Positions 8,995 through 18,292 of a stretch of DNA of 64,000 bases are shown here, one piece after another (within the stretch, counting starts at the first letter, position 1; each line of letters starts with the position of its first letter). The DNA comes from Desulfarculus sp. GTDB lineage: Bacteria; Desulfobacterota; Desulfarculia; Desulfarculales; Desulfarculaceae. The stretch lies in NCBI GenBank assembly GCA_016218705.1, contig JACRDC010000053.1, positions 79,612 to 143,611 of the forward strand, in the 5' to 3' direction. The notes beneath the pieces are model-generated. The model saw only the letters and a list, made by a program, of their open reading frames with translations. It had not been told where the DNA came from and did no database searches. The translations under genes and the position numbers were made by a program.

Positions 8995-11102
8995 CCAACC
9001 TGAAAACTGCCCAGCCTCACCCCTGACAGCTTGCGGCCGATCTCGCGGCACAGGTTGAGAAGGGTCTTGTTGGCCATGAGCCCCGGGTGCTCCACCAGCT
9101 CGGGCTCTTCGTAGAAGGCCCGGCCCAGGGCCTGGGCGGCCTGGCCCTGCTCGGCGCGCAACAGGGCCTGCAAGGCCAGGTCCAGCTTGGGCTGGCCGGT
9201 GAAGCCCTCCCCGGCCAGGGCCTTCTGGCCCCGGGTCACCAGCAGCTCCAGCACCTTGCCGAAGGTCTGCATCTTGGGATCGGGATGGTTGGCCAGCACC
9301 CCCAGCAGGGAGTGGGCGAACTGATACACCGGCCGGCTGGCGTACTGGTCGAAGTTAAGGAAAAAGGGCTTGAGCTTGTGGGTCAGCTCGAAGAGGAAGT
9401 GCAGGGCCTCGCGCTTCTCGCCCCGGGCCAATAGCCGCTCCAGGTGCTCCACGGCCTTGAGGCAGGCCTTCTGCACGGGGTCCTGGCTGGAAGCGGTCTG
9501 AGCCACAACGGCCTCGAAGGCCCCCACCACCCGGCGCAGGATGGGCTCCATCACCGGGTTGCGGTAGAAGTTCTCCTCCAGGGGCAGGCTGGGGTCCACG
9601 TAGATGGCTTGCACCGCAGTGCCGGCGGCCTCGCGCTCCAGGCTGTCGCCTTTGTCGGGATTGGCCGCCAGCACCTGGCGGGCCTTGGTCTGCAAGGCCA
9701 CGGCCAGGTTGTAGAGCACCACCCCCAAGAAGGCCGGGCGCTGTTCGATCAGGTCGCGGTACACCGAGATGGCCTGGTCCAGGTGCCCCCGCTGGCGCAT
9801 TTGGGTGCCCAGGTAGTTGAGCTTGACGCAGGCCTGCTCCCTTAACTCGGGCAGGGCGGCGGCCTGCTTGAAGTAGTCCTGGGCGGTGGTGAAGTCGTTT
9901 TCGTAGAGGGCGCCCATGCCCAGGCTGATGAGGTGCCGGCCGGCCAGGTCCTTGGCCCCCTTGCCCTTGGCGCCCAGCACGTTCTTGACCAGCTTGCCCA
10001 GCTCCTTGAGGATGGGGCTGTTCTCCTCCACCACCTGGTCCAGGTCCAGGGAGAGGATGTCGTCGGCCATGGCCGTGAGCACCTCGGCGCGCTTGGCGTC
10101 CTGGTCCTGGGGCCTGACCAACTGGATGGTGCGGGCCTTCTCCATGGCCTTGTTGAGGTTGCCCATGGCCTCGCCCACGTACTGGCTCACCAGGGCCTGG
10201 TCCGGGGCCACGCCCCGCTCTTGGCACTCGGCGATGTGCTCCTTGACCTGGATGAGCCGAAGCTTGCCGATCTCCTCGTTGGGCGTGGGCAGGTGCATGG
10301 CCACCTGCTCGGCGTCGCGGAACATCTGCAGGGCCGGGGGGTAGCGCTTCTTCTTGATGAGCAGCCGTCCGCCCTCCAGGTAGGCGGTGGGACTGGTGGG
10401 CAACACTTCCATGGCCTGGCGGCACAGGGCGATGGCCTTGTCGTAGTCCTTGGCCTGCTTTAGCTGCTCCACCTGAGCCAGGATTTTGTCGGCCTCCTCG
10501 CGCCGCTGCTTCAGATCCTCGGCTGATTTGTATTCCTTGAGCTCGCGGGTGCGCTGCTCGCGCTGCATGAAGAAGTCTTGCAGGTAGCCCTGCAACTCCT
10601 GGGTTAGGTCCTCCACCTGCTGGGCCGCCGGGGCCCGCAGGTCGGGGATGCTGAGCATGAAGGCGCTCAAAATGCCGAACTCGAACAGCTCGGCGATGAT
10701 GCGCCCGCGCATGTCGGCGTCCTGGGCCATGCTGAAGATGGGCACGCACTTGCCCACCGTCTCGGCCACCTCCTTGTTGGCGTTGGTCACCAGGCTGGCC
10801 AGGCCGGCGTAGAAGTCCTGGAAGCAATAGTCCTCGTACTGGCGGCCGGTGGAGTCCTCCACCTTCTTGCGGGGGTGGTTGACCAGGACCAGGCCGTCGG
10901 CCTGGCGCAGGTCGGCGAAGAGCTGCTTCATGGCCTGGAAGTAGTTGGGCTCCACCTTGGCCACCGTGACCATGATGAAACCCAGCTTGCTCAGACCGGC
11001 GGCCACCTGTTTTAGCAGCACCCGGTCGGCCATGAACAGCCGAATGGGGGTCTGCCGGTAGGGGGCCAGCAGGGAGGCGTCGCTGGAGGAGCCGTTGGTC
11101 AA
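8991..11102 (-). CDS. TPR-repeat protein with N-terminal receiver-like region
   Basis: This is a cytoplasmic-looking protein of up to 703 residues, with no signal peptide or membrane segment. The first 170 residues (IRLFMADRVLLKQVAAGL, then MVTVAKVEPNYFQAMKQL) resemble a response-regulator fold without a clear phospho-acceptor. A charged helical linker (about 190-225) and TPR-like helices follow (KDYDKAIALCRQAMEVLPTS, RYPPALQMFRDAEQV, NDFTTAQDYFKQAAALP, GHLDQAISVYRDL). These usually mediate protein contacts. The TTG at 11102 gives the longest form; an in-frame ATG at 11033 would drop 23 residues. The partner and role are unknown. Confidence 0.75.
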   Translation of the reverse strand: MTNGSSSDASLLAPYRQTPIRLFMADRVLLKQVAAGLSKLGFIMVTVAKVEPNYFQAMKQLFADLRQADGLVLVNHPRKKVEDSTGRQYEDYCFQDFYAGLASLVTNANKEVAETVGKCVPIFSMAQDADMRGRIIAELFEFGILSAFMLSIPDLRAPAAQQVEDLTQELQGYLQDFFMQREQRTRELKEYKSAEDLKQRREEADKILAQVEQLKQAKDYDKAIALCRQAMEVLPTSPTAYLEGGRLLIKKKRYPPALQMFRDAEQVAMHLPTPNEEIGKLRLIQVKEHIAECQERGVAPDQALVSQYVGEAMGNLNKAMEKARTIQLVRPQDQDAKRAEVLTAMADDILSLDLDQVVEENSPILKELGKLVKNVLGAKGKGAKDLAGRHLISLGMGALYENDFTTAQDYFKQAAALPELREQACVKLNYLGTQMRQRGHLDQAISVYRDLIEQRPAFLGVVLYNLAVALQTKARQVLAANPDKGDSLEREAAGTAVQAIYVDPSLPLEENFYRNPVMEPILRRVVGAFEAVVAQTASSQDPVQKACLKAVEHLERLLARGEKREALHFLFELTHKLKPFFLNFDQYASRPVYQFAHSLLGVLANHPDPKMQTFGKVLELLVTRGQKALAGEGFTGQPKLDLALQALLRAEQGQAAQALGRAFYEEPELVEHPGLMANKTLLNLCREIGRKLSGVRLGSFQVG

Positions 11103-11431
11103 GGGTCCACATCTCTTGCCCGGCGGCGGCCAGGGGCCGGCCTCCAGGCGGGCGTGTCCGTCCGTCCCGGCCCGGGGGCCGGAGCGGCGGCGGAGTAGTT
11201 AAGCGCTTCGCGTCGTGCAACCAGCCCCATCCTGCCAAATGACGCTCCAAAAGGCAACGGCCAGCTCCCAGGGGGGATTCAAGACCGCCGGAGGGCTGGG
11301 CTGGCCATAGGCCAGGCTGGCGGCCCCTGGCAGGTCTTATTGAAATTAACTATTTGACGCATTGGTGGCATTCAGGTTTTATTGCCATCCAGACATCATC
11401 ACGCAGCGACCCGCGTTGGGAGAATACCGCC
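11103..11431. other. Divergent intergenic region without a gene
   Basis: This 329-base gap separates the TPR gene (-) from the YdjY-like gene (+). The left part is GC-rich with no recognisable element. The right part turns AT-richer (GAAATTAACTATTTGACG) and carries the promoter candidate listed separately. I see no supported ORF. Confidence 0.5.
11354..11382 (+). promoter_or_regulatory. Candidate sigma-70 promoter of the YdjY-like operon
   Basis: TTGACG at 11354-11359 and TTTTAT at 11377-11382 are separated by 17 bases. They lie in a locally AT-rich stretch about 50 bases before the ATG at 11432. The spacing and the -35 box are good; the -10 box matches four of six consensus bases. Confidence 0.45.
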
Positions 11432-12079
11432 ATGAAAAAGTCTGCCCCCCTGTTGTTGCTGGCCGCCCTGGCCTGCCTGGCCCTGGCCCCGCCGGCCCTG
11501 GCCGCCGGCCCGGACCTGCAAGGCCTGAGCCCGGACAAGCCCCTGGTGGTGGACAGCCAAGCCGGCAGCCTGCGCTACCTGGCCAAGGTCAACGGCAAGT
11601 ACCTGCACCAGCCCACCCGCCACGCCTCCATCTACCAGGGCGGCAAGTTCGGCGACAAGTCGGTCTTCAGCGCCCTGGCCAAGCCCGAGGACTTTCGCCA
11701 GGCCCTGTCGTCCCTGGGCCTCAAGGCCGGCGACAACATGACCATGGACAACAAGGAAACCACCACCGTGCGGGGTGACGAGCTGGCGGTGAGCGTCACC
11801 TGGCCCGGCGCGGCCAGGGCCTACACCCTGGACGAGGTCATCGTGGACAGCAACGGCAAGCCCATTCAGACACGCTTCGGTGGCAACCAGGGCTCCGCCC
11901 TTCAGCACAACACCGGCTGCCTGATCTGCCTGGACTCCTGCCCGGTGGGCATCGCCAGCAACGCCACTTATACCTACGGCGCCGTGGAAAAGCGCGGCGA
12001 GGTGAAGTTCACGGGCAACGCCAAGGTATTGCCCCCCGACGGCACCTTGGTGGTCATCACCGTGGGCCTCAAGAAGTAG
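11432..12079 (+). CDS. YdjY-like secreted protein with a CxxCxxxCP motif
   Basis: Start is ATG 11432. The 215-residue product opens with a signal peptide (MKKSAPLLLLAALACLALAP, cut near ALAA). The C-terminal part contains NTGCLICLDSCPVGIASN, a CX2CX3CP cluster that could hold an iron-sulfur cluster or other metal, ending in a beta-rich GTLVVITVGLKK. This pattern recalls YdjY-domain proteins. In E. coli, ydjY sits between two TVP38-family membrane genes, and here a TVP38 domain is encoded two genes downstream, which supports the assignment. The family call is from memory of motif and context. Molecular function is not established. Confidence 0.6.
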   Translation: MKKSAPLLLLAALACLALAPPALAAGPDLQGLSPDKPLVVDSQAGSLRYLAKVNGKYLHQPTRHASIYQGGKFGDKSVFSALAKPEDFRQALSSLGLKAGDNMTMDNKETTTVRGDELAVSVTWPGAARAYTLDEVIVDSNGKPIQTRFGGNQGSALQHNTGCLICLDSCPVGIASNATYTYGAVEKRGEVKFTGNAKVLPPDGTLVVITVGLKK

Positions 12080-12096
12080 CCCCGGGAGCGCCGCCC

Positions 12097-12561
12097 ATGC
12101 CCACCGTCCCGCCCCCGGAGCAACCCCGCCCGGCCCTTCAACGGCTGGCCGGCCTGCTGGCCGGGCTATGCCTGGGGCTCTTGGCCGGCTGCCTGCTGGC
12201 GCTCTTGGCCGGCCGCTGGGTCTGGCTGGGCATGCGGGTCAACACCGGACTGCTTGTCCCCCTGGGTGCCCTGCTGGGCGGGCTGGCGGGCCTCAAGAAA
12301 CCCCTGGGGGCGGCGCGCCCCTGGCTCTTGGCGGCGCAGGCGGCGCTGGTGGCGGCGGCGGCCTGGCTCCTGGGCTTTGACCGCCAGGCCCTCCTGGTGG
12401 TGCCGGCCTGCCTCTTTCGCGAGGGCTGCCACCTGCCCGGGCTCAGCCTGACCACCACCAACGCCCTGCTGGCGTCCTGGCTTCTGGCCGGCAACGCCCT
12501 GTGGCTCGTCCTGGGGCGGCGGCTTGACCAGCCGCATGGCCTGTTAAGGAACATTCCATGA
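12097..12561 (+). CDS. Small four-helix membrane protein, unknown function
   Basis: This is a 154-residue protein with four likely membrane helices (about 16-40, 48-64, 75-93 and 118-140). A loop between helices three and four contains VPACLFREGCHLPG with two cysteines. It lies 17 bases after the YdjY-like gene and overlaps the following iron-sulfur/TVP38 fusion gene by ATGA, so the three are almost certainly co-expressed. The cysteine loop may matter for a redox role, but I do not recognise a family. Confidence 0.65.
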   Translation: MPTVPPPEQPRPALQRLAGLLAGLCLGLLAGCLLALLAGRWVWLGMRVNTGLLVPLGALLGGLAGLKKPLGAARPWLLAAQAALVAAAAWLLGFDRQALLVVPACLFREGCHLPGLSLTTTNALLASWLLAGNALWLVLGRRLDQPHGLLRNIP

Positions 12562-14408
12562 CCCCGGCCCAGCCCGCCCTTCCCTTGACGCCCCCGGCAG
12601 AGCCCGCGCCCGTCCTTCAGACGCGGCTTGAAACCATGGCCCAGGCCTGCCTGGACTGCGGCCTGTGCCAGGAGCAATGCCTCTTTCTGCGGCGCCAGGG
12701 CTCGCCGGGCCAAATCGCCCGCGGCCTGGACCCTCAGGACCCGCGCCAGCTCTCCCAGGCCTATCTTTGCAGCCTCTGCGGGCTGTGCGGCGCCGTCTGT
12801 CCCCAGGGCCTGGACCCGGCGGCCATGTTCCTGGACCTCAGGCGCCAGGCCGTGGCCCAGGGCACAGCCGGACTGCCCGAGCACCAGGGGCTCTTGGCCT
12901 ATGAGCGCCGGGGCAACTCACCCCGCTACACCTGGTACGCCCTGCCCGCCGGCTGCCGCGCGGTCTTCTTCCCGGGCTGCAACCTGCCCGGGTCCCGGCC
13001 CCAACAGACCTGGCGGCTGTTTGAGCTGCTGCGCGGCCAGGACCCCAGCCTGGGCCTGGTGCTGGACTGCTGCAACAAGCCCTCCCACGATCTGGGGCGC
13101 CAGGAGTTTTTCCTGGCCATGTTCGGCGAGATGCATGACTGGCTCCTGGCCCAGGGGGTCCGTGAGGTGCTGGTGGCCTGCCCCAACTGCCACCGGGTCT
13201 TCGAGACCCACGGCCAGGGGCTTACCGTGCGCACGGTCTACCAGGCCCTGGCCGAGGCCGGCCTGCCCGCGATTGGCCAGGCCCCGGCCACGGTGACCGT
13301 GCACGACCCCTGCGTGGCCCGCCAGGCCCCGGCCCTGCAACAGGCCGCCCGCCATTGGGCGGCCCAAGCCGGGTTGGCCGTGGAGGAGATGTCCCACCAC
13401 GGCGCCCAGGCCCTGTGCTGCGGCGAGGGCGGCGGCGTGGGCTTCGTGGACCCCGAACTGGCCCAGGCCTGGGCGCGGCACCGGGGGCAGGAGGCGGAGG
13501 GCAGGCGGGTGCTGACCTACTGCGCCGGCTGCGCCGGCCACCTGGGCCGGCTGATGCCCGTGACCCATCTGACCGATTTGTTGCTGGATACCCAGGCGGC
13601 CCTGGCCGGCCGCGCCCCGGCGAGCAAGGCCCCCTTCACCTACTTGAACCGCCTGCGCCTCAAGAAGCGCGCCCAGGACCAGGTGCCGGCGGCCATCACC
13701 CGCCAGCGCACCTTCAACCCCCAGCCGCCCCCCCAGGGCGGGCTGCTGAAACTGGCGCTGACCCTGCTGGCGCTGGCGGGGCTGGTGGCGGCGGTGCGCC
13801 TGAGCGGCGCCGCCGCCTACCTGGAGCCCGAGCGCCTGCGGGGCCTCATCGCCGGCCACGGGGTGCTGGCCCCGGCCATATACATGCTCATCTACACCCT
13901 GGCCCCGGCCCTGTTCCTGCCGGGCCTGCCCATCACCCTGGCCGGCGGCGTCCTCTTCGGCCCCCTGTGGGGGGTGGTCTACACCATCATCGGCTCCACG
14001 GCCGGGGCCTGCCTGGCCTTTCTGGTGGCCCGCCACGGGGCGCGCGGCGGCATCGAGCGCCGCCTGACGGGCCCCCGCTGGCGCCAGTTGGACGCCCAGG
14101 TGGAGCGCCACGGCTGGAAGGTGGTGCTGTTTGCCCGGCTGATGCCCCTGTTACCCTTCAACCTGCTCAACTACGCCCTGGGCCTGACCAAAATACGATT
14201 CAGCCACTACGCCCTGGCCACCTTCTGGGGCATGCTGCCGGCCTGTATCGCCTTCGTGGTCTTCTCCAGCTCGCTCTTGGACCTGCTCTTGGGGCGCGTC
14301 TCGCCGGGGTTGGTGCTGGGCCTATTGCTGGTGCTGGCGGTGATGCTGGTGCCCATGCTCTACCGCCGCCGCCGGGCCAAGCGGGCCTTGGCCTCGCCCA
14401 AAACCTAG
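12558..14408 (+). CDS. HdrD/GlpC-like iron-sulfur protein fused to a TVP38/TMEM64 membrane domain
   Basis: This 616-residue protein is a fusion. Residues 31-41 (CLDCGLCQEQC) and 71-81 (CSLCGLCGAVC) are two ferredoxin-type 4Fe-4S sites. Then come the CCG-domain features of HdrD/GlpC-like disulfide or quinone reductases: VLDCCNKPSHD near 172, LCCGEGGGVGF near 287 and YCAGCAGH near 322. Residues from about 395 to the end form a VTT (TVP38/TMEM64) membrane domain, with PALFLPGLPITLAGGVLFGP and FARLMPLLPFNLLNYALGL. VTT proteins are linked to lipid scrambling or transport. The fusion suggests redox chemistry coupled to a membrane process, which is inference. Confidence 0.8.
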   Translation: MTPAQPALPLTPPAEPAPVLQTRLETMAQACLDCGLCQEQCLFLRRQGSPGQIARGLDPQDPRQLSQAYLCSLCGLCGAVCPQGLDPAAMFLDLRRQAVAQGTAGLPEHQGLLAYERRGNSPRYTWYALPAGCRAVFFPGCNLPGSRPQQTWRLFELLRGQDPSLGLVLDCCNKPSHDLGRQEFFLAMFGEMHDWLLAQGVREVLVACPNCHRVFETHGQGLTVRTVYQALAEAGLPAIGQAPATVTVHDPCVARQAPALQQAARHWAAQAGLAVEEMSHHGAQALCCGEGGGVGFVDPELAQAWARHRGQEAEGRRVLTYCAGCAGHLGRLMPVTHLTDLLLDTQAALAGRAPASKAPFTYLNRLRLKKRAQDQVPAAITRQRTFNPQPPPQGGLLKLALTLLALAGLVAAVRLSGAAAYLEPERLRGLIAGHGVLAPAIYMLIYTLAPALFLPGLPITLAGGVLFGPLWGVVYTIIGSTAGACLAFLVARHGARGGIERRLTGPRWRQLDAQVERHGWKVVLFARLMPLLPFNLLNYALGLTKIRFSHYALATFWGMLPACIAFVVFSSSLLDLLLGRVSPGLVLGLLLVLAVMLVPMLYRRRRAKRALASPKT

Positions 14409-14467
14409 GCCGCGCCGGCCCCGGGGCCAATATTCTTCTAATGGCGAATATTTATGACGCCGGCGCC

Positions 14468-14496
14468 TTGACGATCCCCACCATCGCCTGTATCTT
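14468..14496 (+). promoter_or_regulatory. Candidate sigma-70 promoter upstream of the RRM gene
   Basis: TTGACG (14468-14473) and TATCTT (14491-14496) are separated by exactly 17 bases, about 150 bases before the GTG start at 14649. This leaves a long 5' leader ending in TTAATTTTTTTCTGGAG. Long leaders are common in cold-shock genes, so post-transcriptional control is possible. Confidence 0.5.
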
Positions 14497-14648
14497 TTGA
14501 CCCATCTAACCAATCAGCCCGCACCCCGCGACGTTGCCCCCAGGGGCCCTGCGCCGCAAAAAAGCAGCAATCAAGGCTCATTGGCACAAGATGGCGCCCC
14601 GGTAGAAGGCCGGAGCGCGGCGGTTAATTTTTTTCTGGAGAGTGTTAC

Positions 14649-14924
14649 GTGACCAAGAAGATTTATGTGGGTAACCTGCCCTGGAGCGCCGACGACGCTT
14701 CCATGCGCGAACTGTTCAGCCGTCATGGCGAGGTGGTCTCGGCTCGGGTCATCACCGACCGCGACACCGGCCGCTCCCGGGGCTTCGGCTTCGTGGAGAT
14801 GGCCGCCGGCGACGCCGACGCCGCCATCAAGGCCCTCAACGGCACCAACCTGGACGGCCGTCCGCTCAAGGTCAACGAGGCCGAGGAGCGCGCCCCCCGC
14901 CAGCAGCAGCGCCGGGCCTGGTAG
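14649..14924 (+). CDS. Small RRM-type RNA-binding protein
   Basis: This 91-residue protein starts at a GTG with GGAG eight bases upstream. It is a single RNA recognition motif: RNP2 is KIYVGNL at the N-terminus and RNP1 is SRGFGFVEM in the middle, with a short basic Arg/Gln-rich tail. Such single-RRM proteins bind single-stranded RNA in the cytoplasm and are often induced in the cold. A DEAD-box helicase gene follows 134 bases later on the same strand, a pairing that suggests a shared role in RNA remodelling. RNA targets are unknown. Confidence 0.92.
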   Translation: MTKKIYVGNLPWSADDASMRELFSRHGEVVSARVITDRDTGRSRGFGFVEMAAGDADAAIKALNGTNLDGRPLKVNEAEERAPRQQQRRAW

Positions 14925-15058
14925 ACGGCCCACCCGGCGGTTGCCCGCCGATCGATCCGCCGGCCCCGCCTCGGGCGACCCCCGGGGCGGGGCCATCCAT
15001 TACCGCCGCGGCCCTTCTCGATCCGCCACCGGCGGCCAACGTTCAATCGAAAGACATC

Positions 15059-16297
<1,239 letters not shown>

Positions 16298-16304
16298 CGC
16301 AAGA

Positions 16305-16333
16305 CGGGCGGGGGTAAACCCCGCCCGGTTTAT
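16305..16333 (+). terminator. Hairpin terminator after the helicase gene
   Basis: CGGGCGGGG (16305-16313) pairs with CCCCGCCCG (16319-16327) around a five-base loop, giving a nine-base-pair stem. GTTTATAT follows. The stem begins seven bases after the helicase stop. The T-tract is short, so efficiency is uncertain. Confidence 0.5.
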
Positions 16334-16374
16334 ATCCATCCCACGACAACCATATGGTTGCCGCGCCAACCGCC

Positions 16375-16752
16375 TCAATCGGGCCGTGGGTCCGGCTGCC
16401 CAGGGTGGCCGTCTCTTTGGCGGCCGGAATAAAACAAGGCACCCGCCACCAGCAGGCTCAGGCCGGCGATGATAAAGGCCAGGGGCTTGCCCCGGAACAA
16501 CCCCTCCAGCCAGGCCCGGAACTTGAACATCAGCACGTTGGCCTTGCCGCCGTACACCTCCAGGTCGCGCAGGAATTTCTTGGAATACTCGGGCGACATG
16601 AGCAGGACCGCGCCCTGGGGGTCGCTCTGGGCCTCCGACTCGGCCCGCAGGGCGGCGGCATAGACCCAGGCCGCCCCGGCCAGGCCCACGGCCAGCACCA
16701 GAGCGCCCAGCAGAAAGCAGCGGGCGCGCCTATCGGGTAGTTTCAGATTCAT
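16375..16752 (-). CDS. Small inner-membrane protein, unknown function
   Basis: This 125-residue protein has two hydrophobic helices, about residues 10-33 and 88-108. Between them is a soluble segment that includes VLLMSPEYSKKFLRDLEVYG and NVLMFKFRAWLEGL. The ATG at 16752 and the clear two-helix layout support a real gene, but I do not recognise the family. It follows the SH3-type gene on the same strand by 43 bases and may share its transcript. Confidence 0.55.
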   Translation of the reverse strand: MNLKLPDRRARCFLLGALVLAVGLAGAAWVYAAALRAESEAQSDPQGAVLLMSPEYSKKFLRDLEVYGGKANVLMFKFRAWLEGLFRGKPLAFIIAGLSLLVAGALFYSGRQRDGHPGQPDPRPD

Positions 16753-16795
16753 GCCACGCCCGCCCGCTTAGTCTCCAGGCACTCCGGCCCGGCCC

Positions 16796-17347
16796 CTAGC
16801 CGTCGGCGGGGATGCCGTCCGAGGGCCTGGTGTACTGCTGGGCCACCCAGCCCACGTCGCCCAGGGGCGTGCGCACCGACAGCCAGCCGTCGGAGGCGTT
16901 CAGCACCGTCAGGGTGCTGCCCTGGGTCACCACGGTCACCACCGAGTAGTTGTACCCCGGCCCGGAGCGCACGTTGAGGCTGGGCGAGGAGACCACCACC
17001 GCCCCCTGACTGGGCAGCCCCACCACCATGGGAGCCGGCATGGCCGGCGGCGGGCCGGCCACCGCCACGTCCATGGGGTAGGGCGCGAAGGGGTCGGCGA
17101 AGACGGTTTGCGGCGCCGCCGGGGGCGGCACCACCACGTAGCCACCATAGGCCGGTCGGTAGTAGACGCCGTTGTGGGTGTAGTAGCTCAGCCCGGCGAT
17201 GGTCACGGCGGCGGCGGCCAGGGGCAAGGCCCATACCCAGCCATGATGATGCCCTCCCCGGGCCTGGGCCGGGGCCGGCCAGGCCAGGGCTCCGGCCAGG
17301 GCCAGGCAGGTCAGGCAGACCAGGACGCGCGTCATTCTCTTGCTCAT
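16796..17347 (-). CDS. Secreted or periplasmic SH3b-domain protein
   Basis: This is a 183-residue protein with a signal peptide (VLVCLTCLALAGALAWPAPA, cut near AQA). A Gly/His stretch, a hydrophobic segment and a Tyr/Pro-rich region (NGVYYRPAYGGYVVVPPPA) follow. The C-terminal part is a bacterial SH3 domain: PSLNVRSGPGYNYSVVTVV, GSTLTVLNASDGWLSVRT and GDVGWVAQQY. Such domains usually bind cell-wall or protein ligands in the envelope. A strong ribosome site (GGTGGAGG) precedes the ATG. Confidence 0.8.
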   Translation of the reverse strand: MSKRMTRVLVCLTCLALAGALAWPAPAQARGGHHHGWVWALPLAAAAVTIAGLSYYTHNGVYYRPAYGGYVVVPPPAAPQTVFADPFAPYPMDVAVAGPPPAMPAPMVVGLPSQGAVVVSSPSLNVRSGPGYNYSVVTVVTQGSTLTVLNASDGWLSVRTPLGDVGWVAQQYTRPSDGIPADG

Positions 17348-17660
17348 GACCGCCCTCCACCTTGTTTTGTTAATAGCTTAGCACGCCAGCCGGCTGGCCG
17401 CCATGGGGTGGGCGGGGTGCGCCGGCCGCTGTCTCTCTTTGTCATTTTTTTTGGGGCGGCCTCATTTTCCCCTAGTCTTTGGGTTGCATTTGCCAAAGCC
17501 GGGGCTTTATACTTATCTCATAATCCATGCATTGCCAGTCCATGAATGATGGGAACCCTGCCAAGCAGACGGTTCCGTCAGTGCATTATGTCAGGCTGCC
17601 ACCAGGAAGACGCTCCATTGCATGGGTCTGACGCAAACCCATAGCCGTGAAGGAGAAGCC
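17348..17660. promoter_or_regulatory. Upstream region of the RiPP precursor gene
   Basis: This 313-base divergent region holds no supported ORF. It is less GC-rich than its surroundings and includes a T-rich stretch near 17440. It carries the promoter candidate at 17484-17513, leaving roughly 140 bases of 5' leader. The leader contains a small inverted repeat, ATGGGT at 17622-17627 and ACCCAT at 17637-17642, just before the ribosome site AAGGAG. Confidence 0.5.
17484..17513 (+). promoter_or_regulatory. Candidate sigma-70 promoter of the RiPP cluster
   Basis: TTGCAT (17484-17489) and TATACT (17508-17513) lie 18 bases apart in the AT-richest part of the region upstream of the precursor gene. 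Both boxes match five of six consensus bases. It is the best promoter I can find for the precursor transcript. Confidence 0.5.
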
Positions 17661-17996
17661 ATGAGTATCGAGGAAGTCAAACGCCTGGAAGCCGACGCCA
17701 AGACCAACGCGCAGGTCCGCAACAAGCTGAAGCAAGCCGGCCCCGACCCCAAGGCCCTGGCCAGCATCGCCGCCGGCCTGGGCTACAAGCTGACCGAGGC
17801 CGACCTGCAGCAGTATATCAATGACAAAAAAGGCGCCATGAGCGAGGAGGACCTGGACAAGGTGGCCGGCGGCGGCGCGACCAATGTCCAGACCAACGTC
17901 GAACAGACCGCCGAGGAAGTGAGCACCTGCACTTCCACCACCGAGACCGGGGTCGAGACCGACGTGGTGGCCGTGGGCCCCGTGGTGGCCACCTAG
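17661..17996 (+). CDS. RiPP precursor peptide with Nif11-type leader
   Basis: This 111-residue peptide starts at ATG 17661 after a strong ribosome site (AAGGAG). Residues 1-69 form a helical, acidic Nif11-like leader (EEVKRLEADAKTNAQVRNKL, then GYKLTEADLQQYIND and MSEEDLDKVA), ending at GGG (70-72). This is the double-glycine cut site expected for a C39 peptidase. The core, about residues 73-111, starts ATNVQTNVEQT and ends DVVAVGPVVAT. It has ten Thr, nine Val, one Cys (C90), six acidic residues and no Lys or Arg. Six radical SAM genes and an exporter follow. The mature product cannot be predicted, but D-residues and C-methyl groups are likely. Confidence 0.85.
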   Translation: MSIEEVKRLEADAKTNAQVRNKLKQAGPDPKALASIAAGLGYKLTEADLQQYINDKKGAMSEEDLDKVAGGGATNVQTNVEQTAEEVSTCTSTTETGVETDVVAVGPVVAT

Positions 17997-18292
17997 GCGC
18001 CCGCGCTCTCCGGGGCCCGCCGCTCCGGCATCCATGGTTAAACCATCCCCCGGGGCCGCCGGCGCGGCCCCGGGGCACAACCAAACTTCCTTGCCGTCAA
18101 GGCCGCGGCATGGCCCACGCCACCGCTGTTTACAGGCAGTGGGCGACCGGGTCCGCCTCCCATGGCTTGATGACCAATCATGGCGGGGAAGGGGCGTTTC
18201 TGCGCCCTGCTCACTGATGGAGCCTGGAGGCACGTGCACGCGGGGCCGGTGATCGGCGTCCATGGCCAGCCCCCGCCCGAACAGGAGCCGAG
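17997..18292 (+). promoter_or_regulatory. Leader region between precursor and first radical SAM gene
   Basis: This 296-base gap holds no supported ORF. It contains a small inverted repeat, ATGGTT/AACCAT at 18034-18046, and the strong hairpin at 18048-18075. Together they could reduce transcription of the enzyme genes relative to the precursor gene. The remainder has no recognisable signal until the ribosome site AGGAG before ATG 18293. Confidence 0.45.
18048..18075 (+). terminator. Strong hairpin after the precursor gene, possible attenuator
   Basis: CCCCGGGGCCG (18048-18058) pairs perfectly with CGGCCCCGGGG (18065-18075) around a six-base loop. No T-tract follows (CACAACC). It could act as a partial terminator or an mRNA-stabilising structure, giving more precursor than enzyme mRNA, as in many peptide operons. 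The structure is directly visible; the role is inference. Confidence 0.5.

Noticed and set aside
18109..18216. A 35-codon ORF between precursor and first radical SAM gene, considered as a second precursor
   Set aside because: It has no ribosome site, no leader-like helix, no double-glycine and no conservation evidence; composition looks random.
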